From positions 1 through 37,174 of the forward strand of contig JBFLZB010000023.1 of assembly GCA_040756475.1 (NCBI GenBank): a stretch of 37,174 bases of DNA, in the 5' to 3' direction. The stretch is from Thermodesulfobacteriota bacterium. Its GTDB lineage: Bacteria > Desulfobacterota > Deferrisomatia > Deferrisomatales > JACRMM01. Shown here in pieces: positions 1 to 7,030 of this stretch (its first letter is position 1; every line of letters begins with the position of its first letter). Below the pieces are notes generated by a model, which was not told the origin of the DNA, did not search any database, and saw only the letters and a list, made by a program, of their open reading frames with translations. The position numbers were made by a program, and so were the translations under genes.

Positions 1-32
1 GCCGGCCGCGAGCCGCCCTCCCCCCCGGCGCC

Positions 33-95
33 TCAACAGGGGTGGACGGACGAAGTGCCGACGACGCGAGGTTTCACATAGGTGAGCTTCTTCAT
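33..95 (-). CDS. 20-residue peptide, possible modified-peptide precursor
   Basis: A short reading frame encodes MKKLTYVKPRVVGTSSVHPC and a TGA stop. It is preceded by a strong ribosome binding site, AAGGAG six bases before the ATG. It lies about 130 bases downstream of the YidD-like gene on the same strand, so it could be the last visible gene of that run. The sequence has a basic start, a YxxP motif (YVKP) and a terminal His-Pro-Cys. YxxP is used by RRE/PqqD-like domains to recognise some RiPP leader peptides, so a precursor role is possible but not shown. An in-frame ATG at 158 would give 41 residues but has a weaker ribosome site. No function is recognised from the sequence alone. Confidence 0.45.
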   Translation of the reverse strand: MKKLTYVKPRVVGTSSVHPC

Positions 96-225
96 CTCCG
101 TCTCCTTTCCGAGCAGGGCGAGGGCAGCGGTTCGCCCCCGCGGTTTGAGGAACCCCATCGGTTGCTCTTCCGCGCGCGACCGGCTCTGCAGCACGTGCCG
201 CGTGGGCTTCGAAACAAGAGTCGCC

Positions 226-681
226 TCACGGGTCGAGCCGGCCTCTCAGGAAGGCCAGGTCGTCCTCCACGGGGGCGTACACCCGCCATCTGCCCCCTAC
301 GAAGATCCGCGGTGAGAACGCCGCCTCGTCGGCGTCGGACAGGAGCCGTCCCGCCGTCAGGGCAATCCCCAGCACCGGTCCGTGCTCGCGCAGCGCCTCC
401 ACAGCGTACGCCGAGCAGGTGGGGTAGCTCGGACAACGGGGCCCGTCGACCCGGCTCACCGTGGTCTGGAACAGTCGGACCGCCCACATCAGCGGAAGGG
501 CCACCGGGTTGGTCGAAGCTTCCGCCTCTTTGGGCGGCGCACGGCGCCAGCCCGGAGGATCCCAGCCCGCGCTGGCGGTTGCCGCAGCTACCAGCAACGC
601 GCCGATGGCGAGGGCCAAGCAGATGGGGCATGTCATCGTCCTCTGCCGATCGTCCCCGCGGGTGGCTCCGGCTTCGTTCAT
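226..681 (-). CDS. YidD-domain protein with N-terminal membrane segment
   Basis: The core LFQTTVSRVDGPRCPSYPTCS followed by AYAVEAL and a HGP turn matches the YidD (membrane protein insertion efficiency factor) family, whose members help insert inner-membrane proteins. Unlike ordinary YidD, which is about 70-90 residues, this protein has a hydrophobic signal-like segment (CLALAIGALLVAAATASAG) in front. It also has a different C-terminus (SPRIFVGGRWRVYAP) and lacks the usual last Cys-containing motif. Three starts are possible. ATG 750 overlaps the upstream TlpA stop as ATGA, ATG 681 has a GGGAG site (chosen, 151 aa), and ATG 636 begins right at the hydrophobic segment. It follows the TlpA lipoprotein directly and is probably co-transcribed. 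A secreted or periplasm-facing YidD derivative is inferred. Confidence 0.7.
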   Translation of the reverse strand: MNEAGATRGDDRQRTMTCPICLALAIGALLVAAATASAGWDPPGWRRAPPKEAEASTNPVALPLMWAVRLFQTTVSRVDGPRCPSYPTCSAYAVEALREHGPVLGIALTAGRLLSDADEAAFSPRIFVGGRWRVYAPVEDDLAFLRGRLDP

Positions 682-746
682 CTTTCTGCTCTCCCTGACG
701 CTGCTCCAGATCCGACCCAAGAGGACCGAGACGCCGTTCAGTTGCT

Positions 747-1316
747 TCATTGCCTGCACATCTCCAGAAGTTTCTGCACTTCTTCTTCGATCACCGCTCC
801 GAGTGCAGGTTTGAACCCCGTGTGGACCGCCCTCACCATGCCGGTCCTGTCGATGAGCACCGTGACCGGTACGGCCCACGGTGCGTAGCGCGCCGAGGCG
901 CTCAGGTCCGGGTCCAGCGCCACCGGGTACGGAAAGACGATCCCCCGCGTCTGCAGGGTCTCCCGAAGCCTCGCCGGCCCGCCGTTGTCAATGTTGACCC
1001 CGAGCACCTGGAACCCCCGCCCCCCGTACTCGGCCTGGAGCCGGGAGAGGAGCGGGAACTCCTCCAGGCATGGGGCGCAGGAGATGCTCCAGAACTGGAG
1101 CAGAATGGCCTTCTGCCCCACGATCTCGGACAGGGTGACCACCCCGCCGCCGAGGGCGGGGGCGGCGAAGTCGAAGTAGGGCCTGCCCACCTCCACCGTG
1201 CCGTTTCCCGGCGGCCGTGGCCCCGCCAGGGGCATCACCTCGCCCACCAGCCGGGGCCCCGCACAGCCGAACACTAGGACTAGGGGCACCAGCAGCACCA
1301 AGAGCAGAGGCCTCAT
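747..1316 (-). CDS. TlpA-like thioredoxin lipoprotein
   Basis: This 189-residue protein has a lipoprotein signal ending LVFGC (Cys18) and a TlpA/ResA-type thioredoxin fold. The redox motif is WSISCAPC (Cys80, Cys83), and the cis-proline region reads AVPVTVLIDRTG. Such proteins act outside the cytoplasmic membrane as thiol reductants or oxidases, often keeping CXXCH cysteines reduced for haem attachment. That role fits the multihaem cytochromes encoded upstream in the same direction. Its stop overlaps the ATG at 750 of the possible long YidD start. The 71-base gap before it, after the PhnD-like gene, holds no clear promoter. The family assignment is secure; the specific partner is inferred. 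Confidence 0.88.
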   Translation of the reverse strand: MRPLLLVLLVPLVLVFGCAGPRLVGEVMPLAGPRPPGNGTVEVGRPYFDFAAPALGGGVVTLSEIVGQKAILLQFWSISCAPCLEEFPLLSRLQAEYGGRGFQVLGVNIDNGGPARLRETLQTRGIVFPYPVALDPDLSASARYAPWAVPVTVLIDRTGMVRAVHTGFKPALGAVIEEEVQKLLEMCRQ

Positions 1317-1387
1317 GGTGCTCGGCTCGTCCGGCCTCGGCCGATCCAAGCAACGGTGTCTACGCAACGAGCCACCACGCGAGCCAA

Positions 1388-2221
1388 TTAGTACTCCTCG
1401 TAGGGCGGCATCTTCGCCAGCCGCGCCCAGCGGCGGATCTCGTCGTAGTCGGCGTCGGTCAGGGCTTCGTAACCCGCGATCTGCGCCCGTTTGAGCACCC
1501 GAAGGGTTTCCCCGCCGGTAGGCGCTGTGGTTCGGTCGTCGAGGGCCAGAAGGGCCGCGCGCACCTTGCCGACCCAGGCATCGGAGACGCCGGGGGCCGC
1601 GGCGAAGGTGCAGTAGGGGGCCAGCGGGCTGCGGCCCAACACGGTGAAATCGTCGGGCGCCACGCGCCCGTCGGCGCCCATCTCCTCCAGGTCGATCAGG
1701 GGCGCGGTGCCGGCGTCGAAGCCGCCGTACAGGACGGAGTAGAGGATCTTCTGGTGCTTCATGCTCCCTCTCGGGATTCCGTAGTAGGCCAGGTCCTGTT
1801 CCGGGTCGATGCCCCCTTCCAGCATCAGCGCGTACTGGGCCAGGAATCCGAACGGTGCCCATTGCGGCCCGAAGACGACCCGCTTGCCCTTGAGGTCGGC
1901 CAGGGGTTGGAGCCCCGAGTCCTTGCGGGCGATGATCACCCCGCGGGTCCTGGCCCCGAACGCCCCCCGCCTCTCGGCCGCGATCGGTCGCACGCCGTGG
2001 CGCTCGCGCAGGACCACGTAGAGGAGCGAGTTCGTGTGGGTAAACTCGAAATCCCCCTGCTGATAAGCGCTTTCCACGTCGACCGTGTCCAGATACACCG
2101 CCTCGAATCGAGCCCCGGTGGATTCGGAGAGATACGCCGTGAGCGGGTCGAACCTCTCTCGGGTCTCTTCGAGGGAGTTGCAGATCATGTACCCGATGCG
2201 AAGCACGGGCGGGCGACTCAC
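1388..2221 (-). CDS. PhnD/SsuA-type substrate-binding protein, signal peptide out of frame
   Basis: The 277-residue frame from GTG 2221 reads LRIGYMICNSLEETRERF, then a GDFEFTHTNSLLY-type pocket and DLKGKRVVFGPQWAPFG. These match the phosphate/phosphite/phosphonate ABC transporter binding-protein family (PhnD-like). No signal peptide lies in this frame. One frame over, from GTG 2324, which overlaps the preceding TGA as GTGA, there is a clear lipoprotein signal (LLGLVAGLVLFSSLPAC, Cys codon 2226-2228). The intact gene would therefore be about 1388-2324 with a one-base shift between about 2205 and 2226. This is either a sequencing error or a true frameshift. No permease or ATPase is nearby, so it may serve as a sensor or orphan binding protein; the ligand is unknown. 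Confidence 0.8.
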   Translation of the reverse strand: MSRPPVLRIGYMICNSLEETRERFDPLTAYLSESTGARFEAVYLDTVDVESAYQQGDFEFTHTNSLLYVVLRERHGVRPIAAERRGAFGARTRGVIIARKDSGLQPLADLKGKRVVFGPQWAPFGFLAQYALMLEGGIDPEQDLAYYGIPRGSMKHQKILYSVLYGGFDAGTAPLIDLEEMGADGRVAPDDFTVLGRSPLAPYCTFAAAPGVSDAWVGKVRAALLALDDRTTAPTGGETLRVLKRAQIAGYEALTDADYDEIRRWARLAKMPPYEEY

Positions 2222-2324
2222 GCCGGCAAGCCGGTAGGGACGAGAACAGCACGAGCCCCGCGACCAGCCCGAGCAGGGGCCGGGGCGGTCTGGCGTGCCC
2301 CGGTCGTTTCGCTTTCGGGATCAC
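2222..2324 (-). other. Detached lipoprotein signal peptide of the PhnD-like gene
   Basis: A GTG at 2324 overlaps the TGA of the upstream beta-helix gene by four bases. It opens a stretch encoding a basic start, a hydrophobic core and the lipobox LPAC. The frame then runs on without homology, while the PhnD-like body continues in the next frame. Position, coupling and lipobox together indicate this is the true 5' end of the binding-protein gene. Confidence 0.65.
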
Positions 2325-3205
2325 GGTCGTCTCTCCCGGGGGGCCCACGGGCCGGAGAGGCGGGGTTCGACGATCACCCGACCGACCCCTTCGGAGTCGG
2401 CTCCGTCAAAAATCTTCTGCGCCAAGGCGGTCGAGTCCGCTGCGCCCCACCAGTTGTTCGAGGCGTCCACATCCGAGGTTTGCAGCTCTCCCAGTTTGAC
2501 GGCGTACTCCAGATCACCGAAGTTGTTGTGCCTGACCAGCGCACCTTCGACCTCCTGGCGGAAGAAGATCCCGGTGAGGTTGGCGACGAAGGAGTTGCCT
2601 TCGATCACCGGGGAGGCACGCCACAGGCGCACGCCGATCCGGTTGCCCTCGAACCGATTGGCTCGCAGCACGATCTCGCCGCCCCGGCCCCGCACGCCGC
2701 CGTAGTTGTCCCAGAACCGGCACGCCTCCACGGTCCCGCGGGTGTCGTGGAGGTGGAGTCCCCACGGACCCCGCCGAAACACGCAGTGTCGGAAGCGCGC
2801 GTCTTGGGCCTCCCGGACGTCCACCATGTTCTCCAGCGGGTTCTGGCGGGGTTCCACGGGCGTGAACAGGATGGGGGCCTCCTCGGTTCCCTCGGCGTGA
2901 ATCCTCCCGTGGACCGTGATCCAGGCCGAGTCGGGTTCGAGCTCCTCGGTCTCGGGCAGGTCGAAGAAGACCCGCGTGCCCGGCTGGAGGGTGAGGGCGG
3001 CGCCCGTGGGCACGACCACCGGTCCCACCACCCGGAGGTCGCCGGACCAAATCGGGCTGCCGGACAGGGTCTGGCCAGCGACAATCCGCGCCTCGTGCGG
3101 GACGTCGAATCGAGCCACTTCCGGAGGAGGCGCACCCCAGGCGGGCGCCCACCCGAGAAGCCCGAGGAAGGCGATGAAACCCGCAGCGAGGGCCCACTTT
3201 GTCAC
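2321..3205 (-). CDS. Right-handed beta-helix (NosD-like) exported protein
   Basis: This 294-residue protein starts at GTG 3205 with a signal peptide (ALAAGFIAFLGLLGWAPAWG). It carries parallel beta-helix repeats with the rhythm seen in NosD/PbH1 proteins, for example RFRHCVFRRGPWGLHLHDTRG, EACRFWDNYGGVRGRG, ANRFEGNRIGVRL and GNSFVANLTGIFF. An early segment (PVVVPTGAALTLQPGTRVFF) and a late NNWWG element are also typical. Beta-helix proteins of this kind are periplasmic or extracellular and often bind carbohydrate or assist maturation of metal proteins; the role here is not known. It starts 7 bases after the TlpA gene at 3213 and overlaps the PhnD signal start. The protein encoded at 6172-7029 is a paralogue with the same TlpA-then-beta-helix arrangement. 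Confidence 0.85.
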   Translation of the reverse strand: MTKWALAAGFIAFLGLLGWAPAWGAPPPEVARFDVPHEARIVAGQTLSGSPIWSGDLRVVGPVVVPTGAALTLQPGTRVFFDLPETEELEPDSAWITVHGRIHAEGTEEAPILFTPVEPRQNPLENMVDVREAQDARFRHCVFRRGPWGLHLHDTRGTVEACRFWDNYGGVRGRGGEIVLRANRFEGNRIGVRLWRASPVIEGNSFVANLTGIFFRQEVEGALVRHNNFGDLEYAVKLGELQTSDVDASNNWWGAADSTALAQKIFDGADSEGVGRVIVEPRLSGPWAPRERRP

Positions 3206-3212
3206 GGCCGTA

Positions 3213-3779
3213 TCACGGTTTGCACGCCGGGTCAGCCAACAGTTCGTCGAGCACGAACGGCACCTCGCTGATGCCGTCGGCGTAGTCGCCCACGTGGCTG
3301 TAGCGGATCACGCCCTGGCAGTCGATGATCACCTTGAGCGGGATCGGTCCCGAAAGGCCGTAGGTCTTGGTGGCCACCTCGAACTCGGTGTCCAAGAGCA
3401 GCGGGTAGGTGAGCCCGAACTTCTCCTTGAGCTCCCGGATCTTCTCCCGGTCCTTCTTGTCGCCGCGGCTCAGGGTGATCCCGAGGAGCACGTACCCCTT
3501 GTCCTTGTACTCCTCGTACTCCCGAACCAGCCGAGGCATTTCGCTCTTGCAGATGTCGCACCAGGTGGCCCAGAACTCCAGCATCACCACCTTCTTGCGC
3601 AGGAACTGGCCCAGCGAGATCGGCTGGCCGGTAGAGAACTCCTCCAGGGTGAAGTCCGGAGCCCGGTCCCCGAGCTGGAGCCGCATGGCCGTGTCCTGGG
3701 CTGCGGCGCGGGGCACGAGCCCGGGGAAAGAAGCGGCAGCGGCCGCAACGACGGCGAGCAGGGCGATTCTCCGCATCAT
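3213..3779 (-). CDS. TlpA/ResA-like periplasmic thioredoxin
   Basis: The 188-residue product has an N-terminal signal (ALLAVVAAAAASFPGLVPRAAA), then GDRAPDFTLEEF and the active site FWATWCDIC (Cys74, Cys77). A cis-Pro region (GPIPLKVIIDCQG) follows. This is the AhpC/TSA-redoxin type of membrane-facing thioredoxin used in thiol redox control and cytochrome c biogenesis. A GAGGAG site precedes the ATG at 3779; a second ATG at 3776 is equally possible. It sits 10 bases after the 7-haem cytochrome gene and directly before a beta-helix gene. A role in reducing haem-site cysteines of the neighbouring cytochromes is inferred. Confidence 0.9.
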   Translation of the reverse strand: MMRRIALLAVVAAAAASFPGLVPRAAAQDTAMRLQLGDRAPDFTLEEFSTGQPISLGQFLRKKVVMLEFWATWCDICKSEMPRLVREYEEYKDKGYVLLGITLSRGDKKDREKIRELKEKFGLTYPLLLDTEFEVATKTYGLSGPIPLKVIIDCQGVIRYSHVGDYADGISEVPFVLDELLADPACKP

Positions 3780-3789
3780 GGTGTGCTCC

Positions 3790-4896
3790 TCAGTGGTCGA
3801 TCCGCCCCGGCGCCCGCCACTGCTCGACGAGCCGTCGGGACCATTCGAGATCCCGGCCTTCGTGACACTTGCCGCAGTACTTCTCGATCTCGGGGTCGTA
3901 GCACTGCTGCACGTGGACCAGAAAGTACCCGTAGGAGTGGATGTCTTGCTCGTCGGACACGTTCATGATGTCCTTCGTCTTCTGGACATGACAGTCGAAG
4001 CAGGCCAGATCCGTGCCGGCCGGGTGGCGGGTGTGCTCGGGGTACTTTTCCTTGAACTCGTGGCAGCCGAAGCAGAAGTCCAGGGCCGCCGCGTTCTCGT
4101 TCTTCTTGGTCTCGGGAGCGCCCGGGATGCCGCACACGTCGCACTTGCTCTTGCCGGCCTTGCGGTCCTCCTGCCACTTGTCGTAGGCGCGCAGGATCGC
4201 CTGGGAATTGGTCTCCCCGGGCTGCACGTCGTTGGGAACGTAGTGGTGGCCGAGGTCTTCCCCCGGCGTGAAGGCCACGGGGAAGTGGTAGGTGCCCGAG
4301 GGGTCTTTCCCTCGCACGTGACAGGCGGCGCAGATCATCTTGCGGCGGTCTTCCGGAAGCTTCGCCGGTTGGACGATGGCGGCCTCGCCTCCCGCCTCTG
4401 CGTGGGCCTTGCCCGGGCCGTGGCACGACTCGCACCCGATCCGGTGCTCCGTCTCCGTGCCCGTGTCGGGCTCGTAGGCGGTCACGTGGCACCCCCGGCA
4501 GTACTTGCTGTACGGCATCTTGCGCCACCCCCACACGTTGTAGGGCTGCCAGGTCCGGGACGGAACGCTCCAAAGTTTCGGCAGGACGTAGTAGTCGTCG
4601 TCGATCTTCTTCATGTACCGCTGGTCCCAGTGCCCGCCGATGGTGTATTCCACCTCGTCCCGCGTGAAGGGGAGGCCGGGCGCGGTGAAGTCGCCGAGGA
4701 TGGCCGATGGGTCTTTCTTGGCGTCCTTGACCACCGTGGCGTGAAAGGTCTCCTTCCAGCCATCGTATTTCTCTTTGTGGCACTCGGCGCACCGGTCGCT
4801 CCCCGCGTACCCGGCGGGGTCCAGCATCTCCGCCGCGCTCGGCCCCGAGCCGAGCGTGAGCGCCAACGCGCCCGTCGCGATCATCCTTCGCATCAC
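3790..4896 (-). CDS. Multihaem c-type cytochrome, seven CXXCH sites
   Basis: This 368-residue exported protein has seven canonical haem-binding motifs in order: CAECH, CRGCH, CESCH, CAACH, CFGCH, CFDCH and CGKCH. There is also a CDVCG (4129-4143) that lacks the histidine ligand. The N-terminus (MIATGALALTLGSGPSAA) is a signal peptide. Blocks such as GGHWDQRYM, YNVWGWRKMPYSKYC and GCESCHGPGKAH recur in the neighbouring cytochrome at 4934-6175, so the two are paralogues. Proteins of this class carry electrons in the periplasm or to the cell exterior. The gene lies 37 bases after its paralogue and just before a TlpA gene, consistent with one operon. Redox partner and location are inferred. Confidence 0.9.
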   Translation of the reverse strand: MMRRMIATGALALTLGSGPSAAEMLDPAGYAGSDRCAECHKEKYDGWKETFHATVVKDAKKDPSAILGDFTAPGLPFTRDEVEYTIGGHWDQRYMKKIDDDYYVLPKLWSVPSRTWQPYNVWGWRKMPYSKYCRGCHVTAYEPDTGTETEHRIGCESCHGPGKAHAEAGGEAAIVQPAKLPEDRRKMICAACHVRGKDPSGTYHFPVAFTPGEDLGHHYVPNDVQPGETNSQAILRAYDKWQEDRKAGKSKCDVCGIPGAPETKKNENAAALDFCFGCHEFKEKYPEHTRHPAGTDLACFDCHVQKTKDIMNVSDEQDIHSYGYFLVHVQQCYDPEIEKYCGKCHEGRDLEWSRRLVEQWRAPGRIDH

Positions 4897-4933
4897 CGAG
4901 CTTCCTCCTGTGTCGTTTTGCCTCTTGCACGTG

Positions 4934-6175
4934 TCATTGGATCAGGAACCGGTCCACGATGCGTCTCGACTCCTGCCGGGCCCACCCGTCGTCTCGGTCT
5001 TCCTTGAGTTGGGTGTTGTGGCAGTACACGCACGCCTCCGCCGTGGTCATCTCCCGGGGGTACCGGACCGGCAACAGGTGGAAGTCCGGAGCGTAGTACT
5101 GGCACCGGTCTCCGGACACGCTCCCGGGCTCGTGGCACTCGGTGCAGGCCGGGGCCGGCTGGCTGAAGTCGAATTTGTGGTCGTGGATCGAGTAGGTCGT
5201 CCCGCGTTTCGCCATCCGGGGCACGTGGCAGTCCCGGCACTCGACCTTCTCCGGCCGGTGCCCGGAGTGCTGTAGGAAGTTCTCGCTGCGGTACTTGTGG
5301 CAGGTGCCGCAGTACTCGCTGGGGCCCATGATCCGCTCCTTGGGCGCTGAGATCCCCCGGTCGAAACCGCATACCTCGCAGGCCCGCGTGGTGGAGTAGA
5401 ACTTCGACTGGAAGAAGCGCCACATGCGCTGGCGCTCCAGGAAGTCCATGGAGCCCCAGTACCACCGTTTGCTGTTGGGCTTGGGCATGAAGAACTCGGT
5501 GAGGTAGTCGTTGAGGTCTTCCCCGGGCACGTAGCCCACGGGAAAGGGGTACTTGCCCGTGACCGTGTCGGTGCCGTCCGTGTGGCACGCCATGCAGATC
5601 ATCTGGGCCCGGTCGGGTGGCAGGTTGGCCGGGTTGACGATCTCCGAGAGACGCCCTCCCGTCTCCACGTGCTTCTTTCCCGGGCCGTGGCAGGATTCGC
5701 AGCCCACGCCCGGCTCGAAGAAGCTCTCGGTCTCCGGGTCGAAGCCCACCGTGTGGCACCCGTCGCAGTGGACGTTGTAGGGCTGCTCCCGCCAGTTCCA
5801 GATGCTGTAAGGCTCCCACTTGCGTTTGGCGACGTTCCAGTACTTGGGCAGGACGTAAAGGACCCCGTCGATCCGGGTGAGGTACTTCTGGACCCAGTGA
5901 CTCCCCAGGACGTACACGACGTCCTCCCGGCCGAAGGGGATGTCCTCGTTGAAGTCGGTGGCCAGGATCGCGAACGGATCCCGGACCGCATCGACGAGCA
6001 TCCGCGAGTGGGAGCTCAGGCGCCACTGGGCGTAGACCTCCGGGTGGCACCGGGCACAGGTGTCGCTGCCCGCGTACCCGGGGAGGCCCCCGAACTCTGC
6101 TCTCGCCTCACCGGCGACCAGGGTGAAGGCGAAAAGGCCCCCGGCGACCAAGGCGCAAACAGCCGAACGATTCAT
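4934..6175 (-). CDS. Multihaem c-type cytochrome, eight CXXCH sites
   Basis: From ATG 6175, which overlaps the beta-helix stop as ATGA, the 413-residue product has a signal peptide (CALVAGGLFAFTLVAGEARA). Its eight haem motifs are CARCH, CDGCH, CESCH, CMACH, CGTCH, CRDCH, CTECH and CVYCH. A CEVCG without histidine (5366-5380) sits where the paralogue has CDVCG. Shared blocks with the 3790-4896 protein include GSHWVQKYL, YSIWNWREQPYNVHC and GVGCESCHGPGKKH. The extra motifs are near the C-terminus. It probably works in periplasmic or extracellular electron transfer. Translational coupling to the beta-helix lipoprotein gene suggests the products act together or in fixed ratio. Confidence 0.9.
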   Translation of the reverse strand: MNRSAVCALVAGGLFAFTLVAGEARAEFGGLPGYAGSDTCARCHPEVYAQWRLSSHSRMLVDAVRDPFAILATDFNEDIPFGREDVVYVLGSHWVQKYLTRIDGVLYVLPKYWNVAKRKWEPYSIWNWREQPYNVHCDGCHTVGFDPETESFFEPGVGCESCHGPGKKHVETGGRLSEIVNPANLPPDRAQMICMACHTDGTDTVTGKYPFPVGYVPGEDLNDYLTEFFMPKPNSKRWYWGSMDFLERQRMWRFFQSKFYSTTRACEVCGFDRGISAPKERIMGPSEYCGTCHKYRSENFLQHSGHRPEKVECRDCHVPRMAKRGTTYSIHDHKFDFSQPAPACTECHEPGSVSGDRCQYYAPDFHLLPVRYPREMTTAEACVYCHNTQLKEDRDDGWARQESRRIVDRFLIQ

Positions 6176-7029
6176 TCCGTCTCCCCCGGTCTTTCGTCCC
6201 TGGCGGGGTCCCATCGGGGCCATCCGCGGGGCCCGGCCTCCGAGACCTCCCCGGGAGTCGTCTCGAGCCTGGCCTCCGGCCGGCCGGCGCCCGCGTCCTC
6301 GCCCGAGGGGGGCGCTCCGCCCCAGTCGTTGCCCCGGGTGCGGACGGCGCCGGTGAAGAAATCCCCGAGCCGGAACGGGTGGTCGTTCTCCCGGAACACG
6401 TTGCGCTCGAACGCCGAGCCCTCGTCGGTCTCGAAGAGGAAGATCCCGTTGCGGTTGCGGCGAAAGACGTTTCCGACGACGCTATTCCGGCAGCGGCGCT
6501 GATTGAGGCCCTTGCCGACGTTGCCGGTGAAGAGGCAGCGTTCCACCGCGAGGGTGGACTGGCCGAAGCGCGTGCCGTCCACGTTGTGCCGGAAGACCGA
6601 GTCCGAGATCCGTCCCTTCGAGAAGTGGACGTGGAGCCCGCGCGAAGAGCCTTCCACCACGGCGTACGCCACGTCGACCGTTCCGAAGTCCGCGCGCACC
6701 GCACCCCACTGCCCCGGCTCGACGGGCTCGGCCTCGGAGGTAAAGACGATCGGCGCGGCGGCGGTGCCCACGGCGACCAGGTCCCCTTCGATGCGCACCT
6801 CGGCGTCTCCCCACCCGTCCCCGTCGTCATCCCGGTAGGCGAAGCGGACCACCGTGCCCGGCTCCAGGACCAGGCGCGAACCGCGGGGAACGGTCACGTC
6901 TTCGGTGACCCGCACCTCCCCCCGCCACGTCACGGTTCCCGGACCCGTGTGGGGTTGTGGGGTGGCACAAGCAGCCCCGAGGAACAGGAAGCCCGCCACC
7001 GACAGGAGCCTCCGGGTTCGGCGGATCAC
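6172..7029 (-). CDS. Beta-helix (NosD-like) lipoprotein
   Basis: GTG 7029 opens a 285-residue protein with a lipobox (LFLGAAC, Cys21). Repeats of the parallel beta-helix type follow: DSVFRHNVDGTRFG, ERCLFTGNVGKG, GNVFRRNRNGIFLF and RNVFRENDHPFRLG. A GTVVRF/RIEGDLVAVGT opening resembles the paralogue at 2321-3205, and both end in a GNDWGG/NNWWG element. It would be anchored to a membrane facing the periplasm or the surface. It lies between a TlpA gene (stop two bases upstream of this start) and the 8-haem cytochrome gene, which overlaps its stop. A scaffolding or assembly role for the cytochrome is a guess from context. Confidence 0.83.
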   Translation of the reverse strand: MIRRTRRLLSVAGFLFLGAACATPQPHTGPGTVTWRGEVRVTEDVTVPRGSRLVLEPGTVVRFAYRDDDGDGWGDAEVRIEGDLVAVGTAAAPIVFTSEAEPVEPGQWGAVRADFGTVDVAYAVVEGSSRGLHVHFSKGRISDSVFRHNVDGTRFGQSTLAVERCLFTGNVGKGLNQRRCRNSVVGNVFRRNRNGIFLFETDEGSAFERNVFRENDHPFRLGDFFTGAVRTRGNDWGGAPPSGEDAGAGRPEARLETTPGEVSEAGPRGWPRWDPARDERPGETE

Positions 7030-7030
7030 C

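Noticed and set aside
96-158. Upstream in-frame ATG that would make the 20-codon peptide 41 residues
   Set aside because: The internal ATG at 95 has a much better ribosome site; the longer form is possible but less likely.
1217-3271. Long plus-strand open frame opposite the TlpA, PhnD-like and beta-helix genes
   Set aside because: The product is low-complexity and without ribosome site or family motif, while the minus strand carries real genes with overlaps.
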